Counted from the first letter of the stretch, positions 37,617 through 49,960 are shown. The stretch: 64,000 bases of DNA from Cryptomeria japonica (GCF_030272615.1 NC_081413.1:565254510-565318509); one strand, 5' to 3'. Notes: generated by a model from the letters alone, not told the origin. Translations and numbers: made by a program.

Positions 37617-38359
37617 ACAAGAATAGCCTACAAAAAATTTGTAATGCCAAGGAATTGGGTATGAAGCACCTAATGTTGTGGCTACTAAGTGTGAATGCAA
37701 ATCTCCTCTAGTGTTGCAAGCAACTCTTGATATTAATAGTCCTAAGAGTGGTTCCAACAAAGAATCTATCGAATATATTGCCAAACCTCTTGATAACTCA
37801 TATAGCTTTACCATTTCAGCCACTCCTTCCATTTCCACTCCGCTCCTAGACTTGGATCAACAAGAATTACAAAAGCCCTTACTTATTAGGGATAAAAAAT
37901 TCAATATTTGAAAAGAAAAATCTAAAAGTCAAAAATAAAGAAGTCCTTCATCCAAATCAAAATCAAAAGTTATTAGACTCTACAAAAACCAAAGTCAAGG
38001 ATAAAAATCCTATGAAGGAAAAAGAACAAGAGTTAATCTCCCCTAATACCAAAATAACTGGGGGCAAAAGTTCTAATATTTCAAGTCAAAAATAATACTT
38101 GTTGATCCTACGTCTCCATCATGCCATCCTACTTTCACTTCTTTTTGCAATCATAAGCCTTCATAACTCATCCACGTGTTCCACGCATCCATTCCCTTTT
38201 GGTGCTACATCATATCAATGGACCTTTAAGGGAACTTCCTCGAAGGACTTCTTTAGGTGACACACATATGGGCCTACGTAGTTCACACATTAGTAATTCT
38301 ACCTTAGTTCCTTCATCAAGGAAGACAATAAATGGAGCAACACATCATTTAGTCAAGGA

Positions 38360-38600
38360 ACGTCAAAGCTACAATTAAAAGGTAAAGCCTAGCACATTTG
38401 AGGTGGGTGATTTAGTTCTTAGAGAAAATCCTAAAAATCAGCAAGACAAAGAGAAGAAAGGCAAGTTCAAACCAAATTGGCTTGGTCCCTACATCATCAT
38501 AGTAATCTATGGATTAGGTGTATATCAGCTCTCAACTCTAGATGGAGAACCTTTGGAGGATCCTATTAACAACATGCACCTTCATAGGTTTTACACATAG
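38360..38600 (+). pseudogene. Gypsy B integrase C-terminal fragment
   Basis: From about 38400 the frame reads VGDLVLRENPKNQQDKEKK, then GKFKPNWLGPYII and LSTLDGEPLEDPINNMHLHR, ending at a stop (38598). This is the C-terminal end of gypsy integrase (GDLVL, GPY motif), fused by deletion to post-protease sequence. No RT YLDD, RNase H or integrase DDE core was found upstream. Confidence 0.8.
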
Positions 38601-40299
38601 TTTTTCAGAATATCCTAATTTTAAAAATATAAAAAAATTTAAAAAAATATATATCAAAAATATAAAAAATTCATAAAAATAAAAATCATTACTTGGTGAA
38701 AAATCTGGCAAGCAGGTGCCTTGTGACACAAAAAAAATTAAAAAATTGAAAAAGTAAATAGAAATAAATCCATCTAATGGTGAAAACCACTTCGGTGGCG
38801 TCCTGAACAAAGTACCATGGTGAAAACCAGGTTACGGGCGTTATGTGTAGAGACATTGCTCCTCCCTCCTTCGGGATTCAATCTCATCCTTTCACCTTGC
38901 ACACACTCATAGCCTATCCATTCATATATAATAATTTGCCTATTCTCATCATGGTTTGTTATTGATATAACTAAGATTGGTTAACCATTCATAATAAACC
39001 TCCCCTTTCACCCTTTCCTTCCATAATAAATCAGGTCTAATCTGCAACTGGGGCAAAATCCTAAATCTAGTAATGGAAGTGGTACCCTGAGCATGACATA
39101 TTTTGAAGAGCATCGTATTTTCATTCTTTTTTCTTTTCACGCACAATCCGCAATAACAGGTCATCTTGCATCTCCATTTGCAATAAAGTTTCATTCTTCT
39201 CCATAATAAAGTATTAGTTTCATGGATTCAGTTAGTTTTAGATGAGACACAAGCAATAATGGGATTTCAACAAATCAAATCTTTTAGTAGACTTTGGCAA
39301 CAACAAGGTTTTTAGCATTATCTGTCCTTTATTAGGATAACAATATTGTGACCAAATCAAACATGTTAACATATGTGGCAAGAAACACAAATAACTTGAG
39401 GATTTTATTGTGTGTCAGTGTCAAGTCTTAGTTTTCTTTTGATTGTATTTTTTAGTGACATGTCTTTTATCTTTTCCAAGATGTCTCTGACTAGATATTT
39501 TATCTCCAGGATGTCTTTGACTAGAAAGGCAAGGATGGGATATGTTCACCTATTTTTGTTGCATGTGGATTGTCTCTTAGTAATGCTATGGCTTGTCAAA
39601 GGATATGAGGACATTGTGAGTCTAGTATGAACTGGGGCATTCCTTGTTTGTGACTATCTGATCTCCATACAAATGGGGATAATGACTTTTTGGGTCGAAC
39701 ATATACCTAGATTGTCATAACCTATTTTTCCATATTAAAGCTCAATGATGATAATAGCACAAGAAGCTCTTTCACTTCCATATCGTCTACCTTCCATCCC
39801 TCTTTCTTGATTATCCTCCATTGTCCTTTCCTAAGCCCATGTAGCCCGCTATCACATGACTAAGTATAACGACATGCCAAAAAGATTTGCATTTCATATA
39901 GCTTTCACTTGCATCATTCAATGATTAGCACATAATACATATGCATATAGGCATCATGATAGCATCACATCCTGCATATATCACTGATTAGCATTCGCAT
40001 TTTCATATAAAATATAAAAAGACAAAAATAACATATCATGCATCTCCTCATATAAATAATTCATAATTATACATCCATTTGCATTTTACATTTGCACCAT
40101 GCACAACATTTATATAAATTCACAAAAGAACAAAAATTGCATTCCATCATGTACATATATGCATCTACACATCATAATCATCATAGGAATTATAATAACA
40201 CATGCATACATAAGATTGCATCATCATAATAGCTACATACATCATGTAAGAATATCACATAGATCACATAGAACGCATGCATATAGCTCCCGCAAGGAA

Positions 40300-40890
40300 T
40301 GAATCTATTAGGGTTTAAACAAATCCAAGGCAAACACAAATTAACAATTATATGCAGATACAAACACAAAAGATGAAGAAATATGCATAACACATATAAC
40401 ACAAAGATTTAACGTGGTTCACCCAAGATGGGCTACATCCATAGAACACAGTTGTCCAATATTTTCTTATTATCCAGTAAAATAGTATAACACAATTACA
40501 ATGCCTTTTCATTCCAGTCGATTATAATAAGCAACTTTTAGGGCAACGCTCAAAGTCAGTTATTTTTAGGGTTTTCTTACAATGTCAATTTTTTCAACAA
40601 AAAAATGCCAAAAAAAACCCAGCGGGGATACATGATGAGTGTACAGTACTTTTCTAATCAGTCACCACATATCGGCAATCTCTCACTTGGAGACTGATCA
40701 GGCTCCATGCCAAGTAGAGTCATCTCATATATATATCAAAAAATAATGTGTCATGATATAATGATGTCAAAATCACATATAGATACAAAATCAGTCGTAG
40801 GTGTTTTTATCATCATACAAAAACTAATACAAAATGGGATCTTAGAGAGATGTGATGAAGACCCTCCCTCGAAGTCTACAACCCTCGACA
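40300..40890 (-). mobile_element. Possible minus-strand LTR fragment inside gypsy B
   Basis: AATTTAACGTGGTTCACCC-like sequence near 40408 and CAATCTCTCACTTGGAGACT at 40677-40696 look like the complement of a copia LTR and its adjoining polypurine tract (AGTCTCCAAGTGAGAGATTG). If so, an LTR of a few hundred bases was inserted in reverse into the gypsy B 3' region. Boundaries and target duplication were not found. Confidence 0.3.
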
Positions 40891-41151
40891 GAATATGAGC
40901 ACTCGAAGGCCCAACCCCTGGTTCATTTCATTGGCCCCCTCTTATAGACTTAGTGGTACCTATGTCTATCACACGGTGTTATTTATTAGGCTCTATACTA
41001 GTGCTTATGTTTATCACATGGCGTTGCATCCTATCAGTGTATATGTTTATCACATTGCACTTGATCCTATTTTTTTGCTACAACACTCGCTAGAATTTAT
41101 CAATTCGATGACTTATCCTACAGTCAGCTTAACAAACCTACCTGTTTTAGA

Positions 41152-41440
41152 GCACCTGTTGAGGGAATCCTCTCAACAATTTATCCAATTGACAACGTAT
41201 GTTTATCAGAGAATTGTCAATTCTAGCCTCCTTTCCAGTTTGTCTTCCATAGGGAACCTATTGAGTGAATCCTCTCAACAACTTATTCAATTGGTGATGC
41301 ATGTTTATCATTTGATTATTGATTTCAACCTTGTTTTCAATTTGTCTTCCCTAGGGCACCTGTTTGAGTGAATCCTCTCAGTAGCTTATCCAATTGACGA
41401 CATATGTTAATCACGAAACTGTCAATTTTTGGCCTTTTAA
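41152..41440 (+). repeat. 102-bp tandem repeat (about 2.8 copies) in the gypsy B 3' region
   Basis: The block GAATCCTCTCAACAA and its lead-in GCACCTGTTGAG recur from 41152, 41254 and 41356, an exact 102-base period. Each unit also carries a version of TATGTTTATCA. The period is a multiple of 3, so a plus-strand frame stays open through two units, but no known protein results. Confidence 0.85.
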
Positions 41441-41683
41441 GATAGAGAAACGATTTTTGTTGATTCCTCCGGAGTCAATCTTTTTCCTGCATGACCTTGT
41501 CACCTTATCTCGTCATTCCTTCCTCGCCTTTATCTCTTATTGAGAGATTGTCTGCACCCCCCTTTTAGTCTTTTCGTCCAATCTCTCGATGAGGCATATA
41601 ATTCCCATCTTGGGGCAACTTTGTATCATTTTTTCTTATTTGAGCTAATGGGACAAGATGCCTTGTCTCAAAGAGAGGCAAAA

Positions 41684-42465
41684 TGGAGACACCTAAAATT
41701 GTCCTCTTTAATAAATAAATATTTTATTTATTTAATTATTTTATCTTGTCTTCTATTAATTAAATAAATCTTTATTTATTTAATTAATTCATTTGGCCTC
41801 TTCTAGCCCTTTTCTAATTTAAATAAATGTTTTTATTTATTTAAATTATCTTTCCCTAAATTAAATAAATGCTTTTATTTATTTAATATATCCCACTTCC
41901 TCTATTAATTAAATAAAAATTTATTTATTTAACTAATTCATTAGCCTTTTCTGCCCATGACACATGTCATTCATCTCTTAATTCCTATACCACCTACCCT
42001 CTCATTATTTTATTATTTCTTCTACCTACCCTTTAATCTTAGCCGACCATTTATTTCTTTCACCTCTTAATCTTATCCCTCCATTTTCTACAGTGTATTA
42101 TATATAAGAGGATGATTCCTTCATTATCAACCCTAATCATCTAATCATTTAAACAATCATATGCAATCAAGCCTTCTTGCAATCAAGCTATCAACCACAA
42201 TCTGAATGTCTTTGTTGAGCTCTTGTGCACATATAAAATATGAGAGCAAATATATCAAACAAGATCAATGGAGATAGGAGACAATGGAGATTGAAACCTT
42301 ACTTGGCATTTGAATGGTAATCTTGCTTTATTTTGTGAATTTGCATGGTCTTAGGTATCTCTATTAGTGTATGGTGGATGTTTCATTATAGGACTTAGAT
42401 TGTTTGTGGTTGGATCTTTATGATTTTACAATACATTTATCATCATCATATTTTCACCGTATACA
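41684..42465 (+). mobile_element. 3' LTR of gypsy element B
   Basis: It starts TGGAGACACC (one change from TGTAGACACC) after the polypurine tract, ends ACCGTATACA, and is followed by the GTATG target duplication. It aligns with the 5' LTR through the palindrome array and TATA box (TATATAAG, 42101-42108). It carries small insertions near 42165-42205 relative to the 5' copy. Confidence 0.88.
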
Positions 42466-42470
42466 GTATG

Positions 42471-43744
42471 TAGCAAACAAAGTTGGAGAACAATATCGTG
42501 AAATGTATCTTCATCAAATACAGTTATGGTGTGGAAGGATACAAACTTTGGGACCCTACTGCACAAAATTTAATACATAGTAGAAGCGTTATTTTTAGAG
42601 AAATTAAGCATAACTTTGTTACATTGCAGCCATAACAGACTGAATAGGAAGATGTGATTCAAATTCCTTCTATTCCTAAAAGAGTTGAATCAAAACCCCT
42701 AGATAGGCAAGAAAGTGTGGAGAGATCATCTAGCTTTGAATCTTTACAAGAGGAGGAAGAACTTCCAACTCATCTCATTCAAAGGTTTACAAAACATAGA
42801 CAACCGCCTAAAACATATTCACCTAATGATAGGAGATTTATTTTTGCTTGTAATACTAATGCAGGTGAACCTAGATCTATAGAAGAGGAATTAGGTATAA
42901 ATGATGCAGAATTTTGGAAGGTTGTTATGTATGAAGAAATGACAGCTTTGAAAAAAATGATACATAAGATCTTATACCATTTCCTGAAGGACGTAAACAT
43001 ATTGGTTGCAAATGGGTGTTCAAGGAAAATATTGGTTCATATGGAGGTATTGAGAATTATAAAGCAAGGTTGGTTGCAAAAGGCTACCCTCAATTTGAGG
43101 GGGTTGATTATGATGAGATATTTTCTCTTGTTGCAAAAATGGCATCCATTGGACTTTTACTTTATATTGCTATTGCTTATGATTTAGAGGTTGAGCAAAA
43201 GGATGTGAAAATGACTTTCCTTCATGGTGATTTGGATGAAGATATTTATATGACACAACTGGGGCACTATGTGATAAAAGGTAAAAGCAATTTGGTCTGT
43301 AAATTGAAGAAATCTTTGTATAGCCTCAAAAAGAGCCCTACGATGTGGTACCAGAAATTTGATACATATGTGTTAAGTTTTGGATGATTTTTCTTAATCA
43401 TATTACTATGCTTATTATAAATCTAAGGGTGACAATTTCCTATACATTGTATTATATGATGATGATATGTTATTCATTGGTAAAGGGAAATTTATGATTT
43501 CAAAACTAAAGTCTTAGCTTCCTACTAAACTTGAAATGAAATATCTGAGTGCAGTAAAACATATTCTTAGGATGGAGATTAGAAGAGATAGAGTGAACCA
43601 AAATCTATGGCTAGGCCAGAGTAAGTATGTGAATTCATTTTTACGGAGGTTCAACATGTAGGATTGTAGACCATTATGTGTTCCTTTTATAATTGGAACA
43701 AAATTATCTATTTTAGATTGTCCTACATCCCCACCAAAGATGGA
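42471..43744 (+). pseudogene. Copia 2 integrase tail and reverse transcriptase remnant
   Basis: It resumes the copia 2 frame after gypsy B: CIFIKYSYGVEGYKLWDP, then HSRSVIFREIKHNFVTLQP. The linker has RQPPKTYSP, and the RT reads EFWKVVMYEEMTALKK (with a shift near 42960), GCKWVFKENIG, NYKARLVAKGYPQFEGVDYD and KKSLYSLKKSPTMWY. The YVDD box appears as YDDDM after shifts (~43456-43470). The region ends at CPTSPPKM, where copia 3 enters. Several frameshifts and stops are present. Confidence 0.82.
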
Positions 43745-45465
43745 TGTGGCATTGAGTTTGCATTGATGTCAACCGGTATTGCAGGTAGGCTACTGGTAGA
43801 GGTATGTCATTTGGTACGAAGGAGAGTGTACCAGTATGGTGAAAGACAATTAAGGTATTGAGTAGATTAACATGAAGATTTCTCAAACTAATATGGTGGA
43901 AGACAAGTAGTTATTGAAACTATCAGTGACATCACTAGTATGAGGTGAGATGCATGTGTGTGTTGGCATGTTGAGTGATAACCAGTAGAGTTTAAACCGG
44001 TATGGAGTTTGGCTGCTTGTTTATGATGCAGAGGCAGAATGTTAAAGTAATCACAAATCACCGGAGGTGAAGATATGCTACCAGTGAAGTGTGAACTACC
44101 GGTTAGCAGGAGAAGAAGGTCTCATCAGTAAAGGCATGCACCGGTATGAGTTTACTGAATGTTCAAGTATGAACTGACTATGTGTTGATGAGCTAAGTGA
44201 TTGACCCTTGTGATGCCATGTGGAGCTAAGGTGGCAAACATGCAGAGGTTGTTGAAGCCTCCATCAACATGGTTGTTGAAATAGCTAGTCGACATTAATG
44301 AAACTGCTAGTGGCTCGAGGAAGAAAGAATAACAGAGGAAGATCAGGGAGTAGTTGGTGCCTAGATCAAAGCAAAGAAATCAGATTTCAAGAAGATCTCG
44401 AGAAGGAAACAACTGAGCTTTTTAAGAGCCGACAGATTTCAAGGTAGAAAATCATGTACGAGATTGCTATCTTTAGCAAGTATGCATTGGGTAATGGAAA
44501 ACGTGTACAAGATGCATTCCTAGAGTATAGGTGATCGATCCAAGACAGACTGGATCAGATCTCATGTAGATTGTGTTGGGTAAAGGAAATCCTAACCGCT
44601 CCAAGTTTGAATTGTTTCTTGGCGAGAAAGCTCAAGTTTAAATATGATGACTTGAGACTGTTGTAGTTGCTATTGTAGTAAGAAGACAAGTGTGAAATTA
44701 TTGTGTGAAAGTCGAAGAGAAAAACACTTGAAGTATGTATGAGCAAAGCATAGATCTACAAGGAGAAGCAGAGCAAACTGGTATAAGGAACAACCAGTGG
44801 AGAGTGCTTTAAACACAGAGGTGACAAACTGGCAGAAGCTGTGTTTGATTAAGAGTGATTGATTGTGAGATGAGAGGAGGAAGACATTGTGAGAGAGGAT
44901 TGAGAAAGGTGATTAGCAAAGTCAAGTTGCAGAGTGGGTGCAGAGAATAGAGACCGGTATGGGTGAAACTGACAAAGGAGAATATTGTAAGGTTGCAAAA
45001 CTTCATTTGCGATAGTGATTTCATTTGTATATCTGAGATTCATATTTTTTTCAGTAAGTTGTAGCTTAGTGCAGGGGTTGTAGCTCCTTTAGGTTGTAGC
45101 CTATAAATTGTGCAGGGGTTGGTGCTCATTTGAGTTGGTGCTCATAAATCAAGGGTTGGTGCCCTAAATATTGTAATTAGAGTTTCATTGTGAGATTGGA
45201 TTGGAGTAGAAGATCTCCAACAACTATTCTCATCGATGTTTTTCCACATTGGGTTTTTCGCATATATATCTAGTGTTGTGTGATGTATTCTTGTTCATGT
45301 GTGATGTTGATGTCTTAACTAGTCCTTTCACACACTCTACTTGCATTGTCTAAGTTACCAGTTAGCACTCATCTTGTCCTCTACTTTACCGGTATCTCTC
45401 TGTTAAAGAAAGAAGAGTTTAAATCACTGATTCACCCCCCTCTCAGTGATCCATTGTGTCCAACA
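43745..45465 (+). mobile_element. 5' LTR of copia element 3
   Basis: 1721 bp, starting TGTGGCATTGAG and ending GTGTCCAACA two bases before the primer site. It is collinear with the 3' LTR at 51000-52680, with many shared blocks such as GGTAGAGTTTAAACC-type and CACCCCCCTCTCAGTGAT ends. The many differences indicate an old insertion. It includes a tandem 'ggggttgg(t/a)gct' motif near the R/U5 end (45070-45170). Confidence 0.85.
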
Positions 45466-45467
45466 AT

Positions 45468-45480
45468 TGGTATCAGAGCC
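45468..45480 (+). other. Primer binding site of copia element 3
   Basis: TGGTATCAGAGCC, the exact standard complement of the 3' end of initiator methionine tRNA, two bases after the LTR. Confidence 0.92.
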
Positions 45481-45542
45481 TAGGTGCATTGTTTTTGTCA
45501 AAAGCATTCTCTAGCTTGGGTAGATCTTGTCAAGTGTTCACA

Positions 45543-48133
45543 ATGACAAGAAATGAATCTGCCTTCTCAAAATCTCTTATGTTTGATGGTGTCAACTATG
45601 CCTTTTGGAGTAGAAGAATGGAAACCTATTTGTCCTCTCTAGGTTGTGATGTATGGATGTTAGTTGTAAATGGATATAAAGTTCCTAATAATCCCCCTAC
45701 TGATCCAGATACTAAGAGGGAATATGAGAACAATTCTAAAGCTAAGAATGACATTCATAGTGGGTTGTCTGATAATGAGTTTGTTAAAGTCATGCACTGC
45801 TCTTCTGCCAAGGAAACTTGGGACAAACTGCAGAAGATATTTGAAGGCGATGCTAAAGTCAAGGAAGCCAAGTTGTAGACATTGAGAGCACAACTTTAGG
45901 GTTTGAATATGAAAGATGAAGAGAAGATAGATGACTATCTCCAAAGGGTTGATGAAAGAACGAATACCATTAGAGGGCTTGGAGAAGAAGTAAAAGATGA
46001 GGTGGTAGTAAAGAAAGTACTTAGATCTCTTACATCTAAGTATGATACAAAGGTCTCGGCTATAGAAGAAGAAAAAGATCTGAAAGTCTTTACAATGGAT
46101 GAGTTGAATGGCTCCCTAACTACTTATGAAATGAGGATTTCCGGTACTGATGCCGTGAAAAAAGAAGCTACATTCAAGACATCAAGAAAAGGAAAAGAAG
46201 AAGTTTCTCATGACGCAATCAGTGAAGACTCCGATGACATCATGACAAACTTTGTCAGAAGACTCAAGATAGGTTCAGACAAATATAAAGGCAAGCTGCC
46301 TTTTCAATGTTTCAACCATGGAAAGATTGGACATTTTGCTGCTAAATATCCTTATGGTGATAAGAATGAAAATGATCAATCAAGTGGTGGTAGATCATAT
46401 ATTAAAGATAGGAAGAAAAATGTCTACCAGCATGGCAGAAAAGGCTACCGGAAGCAGAGAAATCCTTGCACACATGAAGATGATACCACAGATGAGGAAA
46501 GTGCTTCAAATGATTGCTGTAGTGGAGATGATGTCAAAGAAAACCTTTTTATCCAGTGCAAGAGGTACCAGTACCTGAAGAAGCAGAAGAGGAAGAACAA
46601 GAAGGAGAAGTAGACCTTGAAGTAGAACTCATTAGTGCCTTAGATGAGCTAATGAAAACAAGAAGAGACTTAAAGAAGGTAAAAAGGGCTACAACTGAAG
46701 AACAAGAATTGTTGGAGCAATCTCTTGAAGAGTCCAAGAGAACAATCGCAGATCTAAAACTCTAGTTGAAAGAGGCCAAGAGGATGTGTGAAGTCACTAG
46801 TACCGGTCTAAGTGAAAAGGAAAAGGAACATCAAAATCTGAAAGCAAAAATAGTAAAACTCTGGAAGGATTTAGAGAAAAGTCAAGAGGAAGTAAAAGTG
46901 AGAAGCCAATTTGAAGGTAACACTGAAGCCCTAGACAAGATGTTGAGCAAATGGAAGCAATCCAAAGATACTGGTGGCTTAGGTTTTCAAGAAGGTCAAA
47001 GTTCAAATAGCAAAGACACATCTAATAAGGAGATACAATTCACTTCTTCAAATAAGGGTGAAGAAAAGAAGATATTCACGGTAGGCAAGGATACCAACAA
47101 GAAGACATATGCAAATACTTCTAGAAACCACCACAGAAACTGGTATACTCAATCAATGAATCGAAGACCACACTTAATGCACCGACATGCAGATCCAAGG
47201 AGAAATGCAAGTATTGATCATGAAGGATTCACAAGGGTTAGCAACATGAAAGGAAGACCCCTAGTGAGGCATTCGTTTGCAGATTCAAGACAATCTAACC
47301 GATATGTTCCAAATTTTCATGGCTATTGTCACCGGTGTAATAAGTTCGGTCATAGAATGGTAGATTGTAGGAAAATGAATGTCAACCCTAGTTTTGAGAG
47401 TAGAAACTCATTTGCTGCATTACAAAGTACAAATGTCATATGTTATAATTGCAATGAGTTTGGTCACAAGAGTTATGAATGTAGGAGTAATATGCAAATT
47501 TCCTACAAGAATGCATCGAGTGCATCTTATAGTGCTAACGTAAAATGCTATAAGTGTCAAAATTTTGGTCACATAGCAAGGTATTGTCAGCGGAGAACTG
47601 ACAAGAAAAAGAGAATTGTACCGGATGAGAAGTTGGAAACAAAACTAGAACACAAAGTGATAGAAGAGGAAAAGAAAGAAGAGAAACCGATTTGGGCAGA
47701 GAAGGAGAAAAACAAGACAGAGTCCAGCCTGATTGTACAGACTGCTCTACATGCTGAAAGAAGGAATTTATGGGTAGTTGATAGTGGTTGCTCAAATTAT
47801 ATGATCGGAGATAAGAAAAAGTTCATCAAGATTGATGATTGGAATGGTGGTTCAGTCCATTTTGGTGACAACTCCATCAAAATCAAAGGGCAGGGTACAC
47901 TGAATATTGATGGAAAGCTCAAGGCTCATGATGTGTACTATGTGGAAGGTTTGAAGCATAACCTACTAAGTCTAAGTCAGATGTGTGACAAAGGGTACAA
48001 TTGCTCATTTGACTCTACTGGTTGCCAGATAAGGAAGCAGAGTATCGGTCAGGTGGTAGCAGAAGGAAAGAGAACAAAAGGTAATGTCTACAATATGAAG
48101 GAATACTATGAGTCCCAATGCATGATGGGATAG
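45543..48133 (+). pseudogene. Copia 3 gag and protease remnant (coiled coil, multiple zinc knuckles)
   Basis: ATG at 45543 opens MTRNESAFSKSLMFDGVNYA with the copia gag (DUF4219/UBN2) pattern. TAG stops fall at 45876 and 45897. A degenerate knuckle CFNHGKIGHFAAKYP lies near 46310. After a frame change near 46560 comes a Glu/Lys-rich region of ~130 residues with coiled-coil character, broken by TAG at 46763. Three good CCHC knuckles follow: CHRCNKFGHRMVDC (47327-47368), CYNCNEFGHKSYEC (47441-47482) and CYKCQNFGHIARYC (47546-47587). The protease motif VVDSGCSNYM has Asp-Ser-Gly at 47780. The gag is longer and has more knuckles than the single one of most copia elements. Confidence 0.85.
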
Positions 48134-48940
48134 GTTGATGAAAGCTGGTTGTGGCACTAGAGACTAGGCCATGTGAATTTTGACAATCTGGTTAAGATAA
48201 GCAAGAACCGGTATGTGAGAAACATACCTTAGATCATAAAACCGGCAAGCACATTTTGTGATGAATGTGTCAGAGGTAAGAAAGCAAAGGTCAACTTTAA
48301 AACAAAAGAATATAACACCTCAAGACCTTCGAAGTTGATACATACACACTTATGTGGGCGAACAAGGACAAGAGTGTTGGCCAAAGAAAGGTATTTCATG
48401 TTGTTCATAGATGATTACTCAAGAATGACTTGGGTAGCCTTCCTGCATGAAAGATCACAAGCATTTGAGAGATTCAAAATTTCCAGGAAGATGGTGGAAA
48501 ATGAAAGTGGGCACCAATTAAAATGCTTAAGATCTGACCGGGGTGGAGAATTTTCTTCAAATGAGTTTGTTGATTATTGTGAGAGAGATGGAATACGAAG
48601 ACAATACTCAGCTACAAGGACACCTCAGCAAAATAGGGTGGTAGAGAGGAGAAATAGGATAGTAAAGGAGATAGCCAGGACAATGTTGAATGAGGCCAAC
48701 ATACTGGATATGTATTGGAAGGAAGTAGTTCATACTATTGTCTACACATTAAACCAGGTACAATTAAGGGTGAACAATAGTATGACCCCTTATGAGTTAT
48801 GGAATGAAAGGAAACTATCACTCAAACACTTCAGAATGTTTGGAAGTAAGTGTTTCATCAAGAAAGATGCTGATGGATTGGGAAGTTTTGATTCTGAGAG
48901 TGATGAAGGAATTTTCTCGGGATACTTAGAAAAACAGTAA
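48134..48940 (+). pseudogene. Copia 3 integrase remnant
   Basis: The GAG-pre-integrase and zinc region reads RLGHVNFDNLVKIS and CDECVRGKKAK. The catalytic core then reads DDYSRMTWVAFL (first Asp region ~48410), CLRSDRGGEFSS (second Asp ~48538) and TPQQNRVVERRNR (Glu kept, ~48650). A frame is open from 48335 to 48940, with TAG stops upstream at 48131, 48158 and 48230. The frame changes after the YLEKQ stop at 48938. The DDE triad is intact, unlike copia 2, but the polyprotein cannot be translated through the stops. Confidence 0.85.
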
Positions 48941-49960
48941 AGTCTACAAATGCTACAACAAGAGATTGAGAAGAGTGGTTGAGAGTGTAAATGTGAGAAT
49001 AGATGAAGACTCACACAAAGGACAATCTGCACCTGCACCCTACATTGAAGAGTCAGATGTGGAATATGAAGAATAATATGACAACGGACCGGTAGAAGAT
49101 GTACCAAACAAGATTCCCAACCGGTATGTGCAAAAGAATCATCTGGAAGAATAGATCATAGGACGTAGGAATGAAGGTGTGCAGACCAGAAGGAGATTAG
49201 ATTGGGAAGGTGAACAAGTAAATTTTGTCTCATGACTAAAGTAGGGACCAAAACTTTTGATAATTCCAGCAAAAGCGAGAAGTGGGTAGATGCCATTGAT
49301 GAAGAATTGAGACAAATTGAGAAAAATCAAACTTGGGAACTTGTTCCTAGACCAGCAGACAAGAATGTCATAGGTACCAAATGGGTCTACCAGAATAAGA
49401 TGAATGATGAAGGTAAGATAGTCAGGCATAAAGCAAGGTTAGTTTGCAAAGGGTATGCTCAAGTTGAAGGTATTGACTTTGAAGAAACCTTTGCACTGTT
49501 GCCTAGGTTAGAGGCAATAAGAATGTCTTTAGCCTTCTTAGCCTATAAGGGATATAAGGTATATCAGATGGATGTAAAATCTTCTTTTCTCAATGGTAAT
49601 CTTGAATAAGAGGTGTATATGGAACAGCCAGAAGGGTACTCATTGCATGAAGATGAGAGTTTTGTATGTTGGTTGAAGAAAGCCCTGTATGGTTTGAAGC
49701 AAGCTCCCAGAGCATGGTATTCCTGGTTATACAAATACTTGAAGGAGCAAGGATTCTAGAAAGGGAATGCAGACAAAAAATTGTATGTCAAGGTAAATGG
49801 AGATCACATGATTATATTTGTTGTATATGTGATGATATTATCTTTGGTGGAGACAAGGACATCATGTGCAAAGAATTTGCAGATCAGATGAAGATAGAGT
49901 TTGAGATGTCCATGTTGGGTGAGTTGTCTAATTTTCTTGGTTTGCAAATTTCATAGAAGG
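48941..49960 (+). pseudogene. Copia 3 reverse transcriptase remnant
   Basis: KWVDAIDEELRQIEKNQTWE (~49280) opens the RT. It is followed by GTKWVYQNKMNDEGKIVRHK, VYQMDVKSSFLNGNLE (stop TAA at 49607) and [17 protein letters not shown] (~49670). A TAG falls at 49757. At the YVDD active site the bases read TATGTGATGATATT (49825-49838): one G is missing, so the frame is lost exactly at the catalytic box. It is regained after the region that reads DQMKIEFEMSMLGELSNFLG (~49885-49945). TAG at 49954. Confidence 0.88.

Larger units (their letters stand above)
38601..41683 (+). other. 3' noncoding region of gypsy element B
   Basis: No ORF with known motifs was found. Near 38775-38840 is a direct repeat of ATGGTGAAAACCA. 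The region from 39900 to 40290 is a simple CAT/ATA-rich stretch. A foreign insertion may lie at 40300-40890, listed separately. A 102-bp tandem repeat occupies 41152-41440, and the last ~190 bases match gypsy A upstream of its LTR. The polypurine tract ends at 41683. Confidence 0.55.
31254..42465 (+). mobile_element. Ty3-gypsy element B, complete LTR to LTR but lacking RT
   Basis: The element has a 767-bp 5' LTR, a long leader, gag, protease, an integrase C-terminus, a ~3-kb 3' noncoding region, a polypurine tract (AAAGAGAGGCAAAA, 41670-41683) and a 782-bp 3' LTR. It is bounded by GTATG at 31249-31253 and 42466-42470, a perfect 5-bp target duplication in the integrase of copia 2. Reverse transcriptase, RNase H and the integrase core are missing between about 37.9 and 38.36 kb. 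The two LTRs differ at many sites, so the insertion is old. Gag and protease style match the plant Tat/Athila group. Confidence 0.9.
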
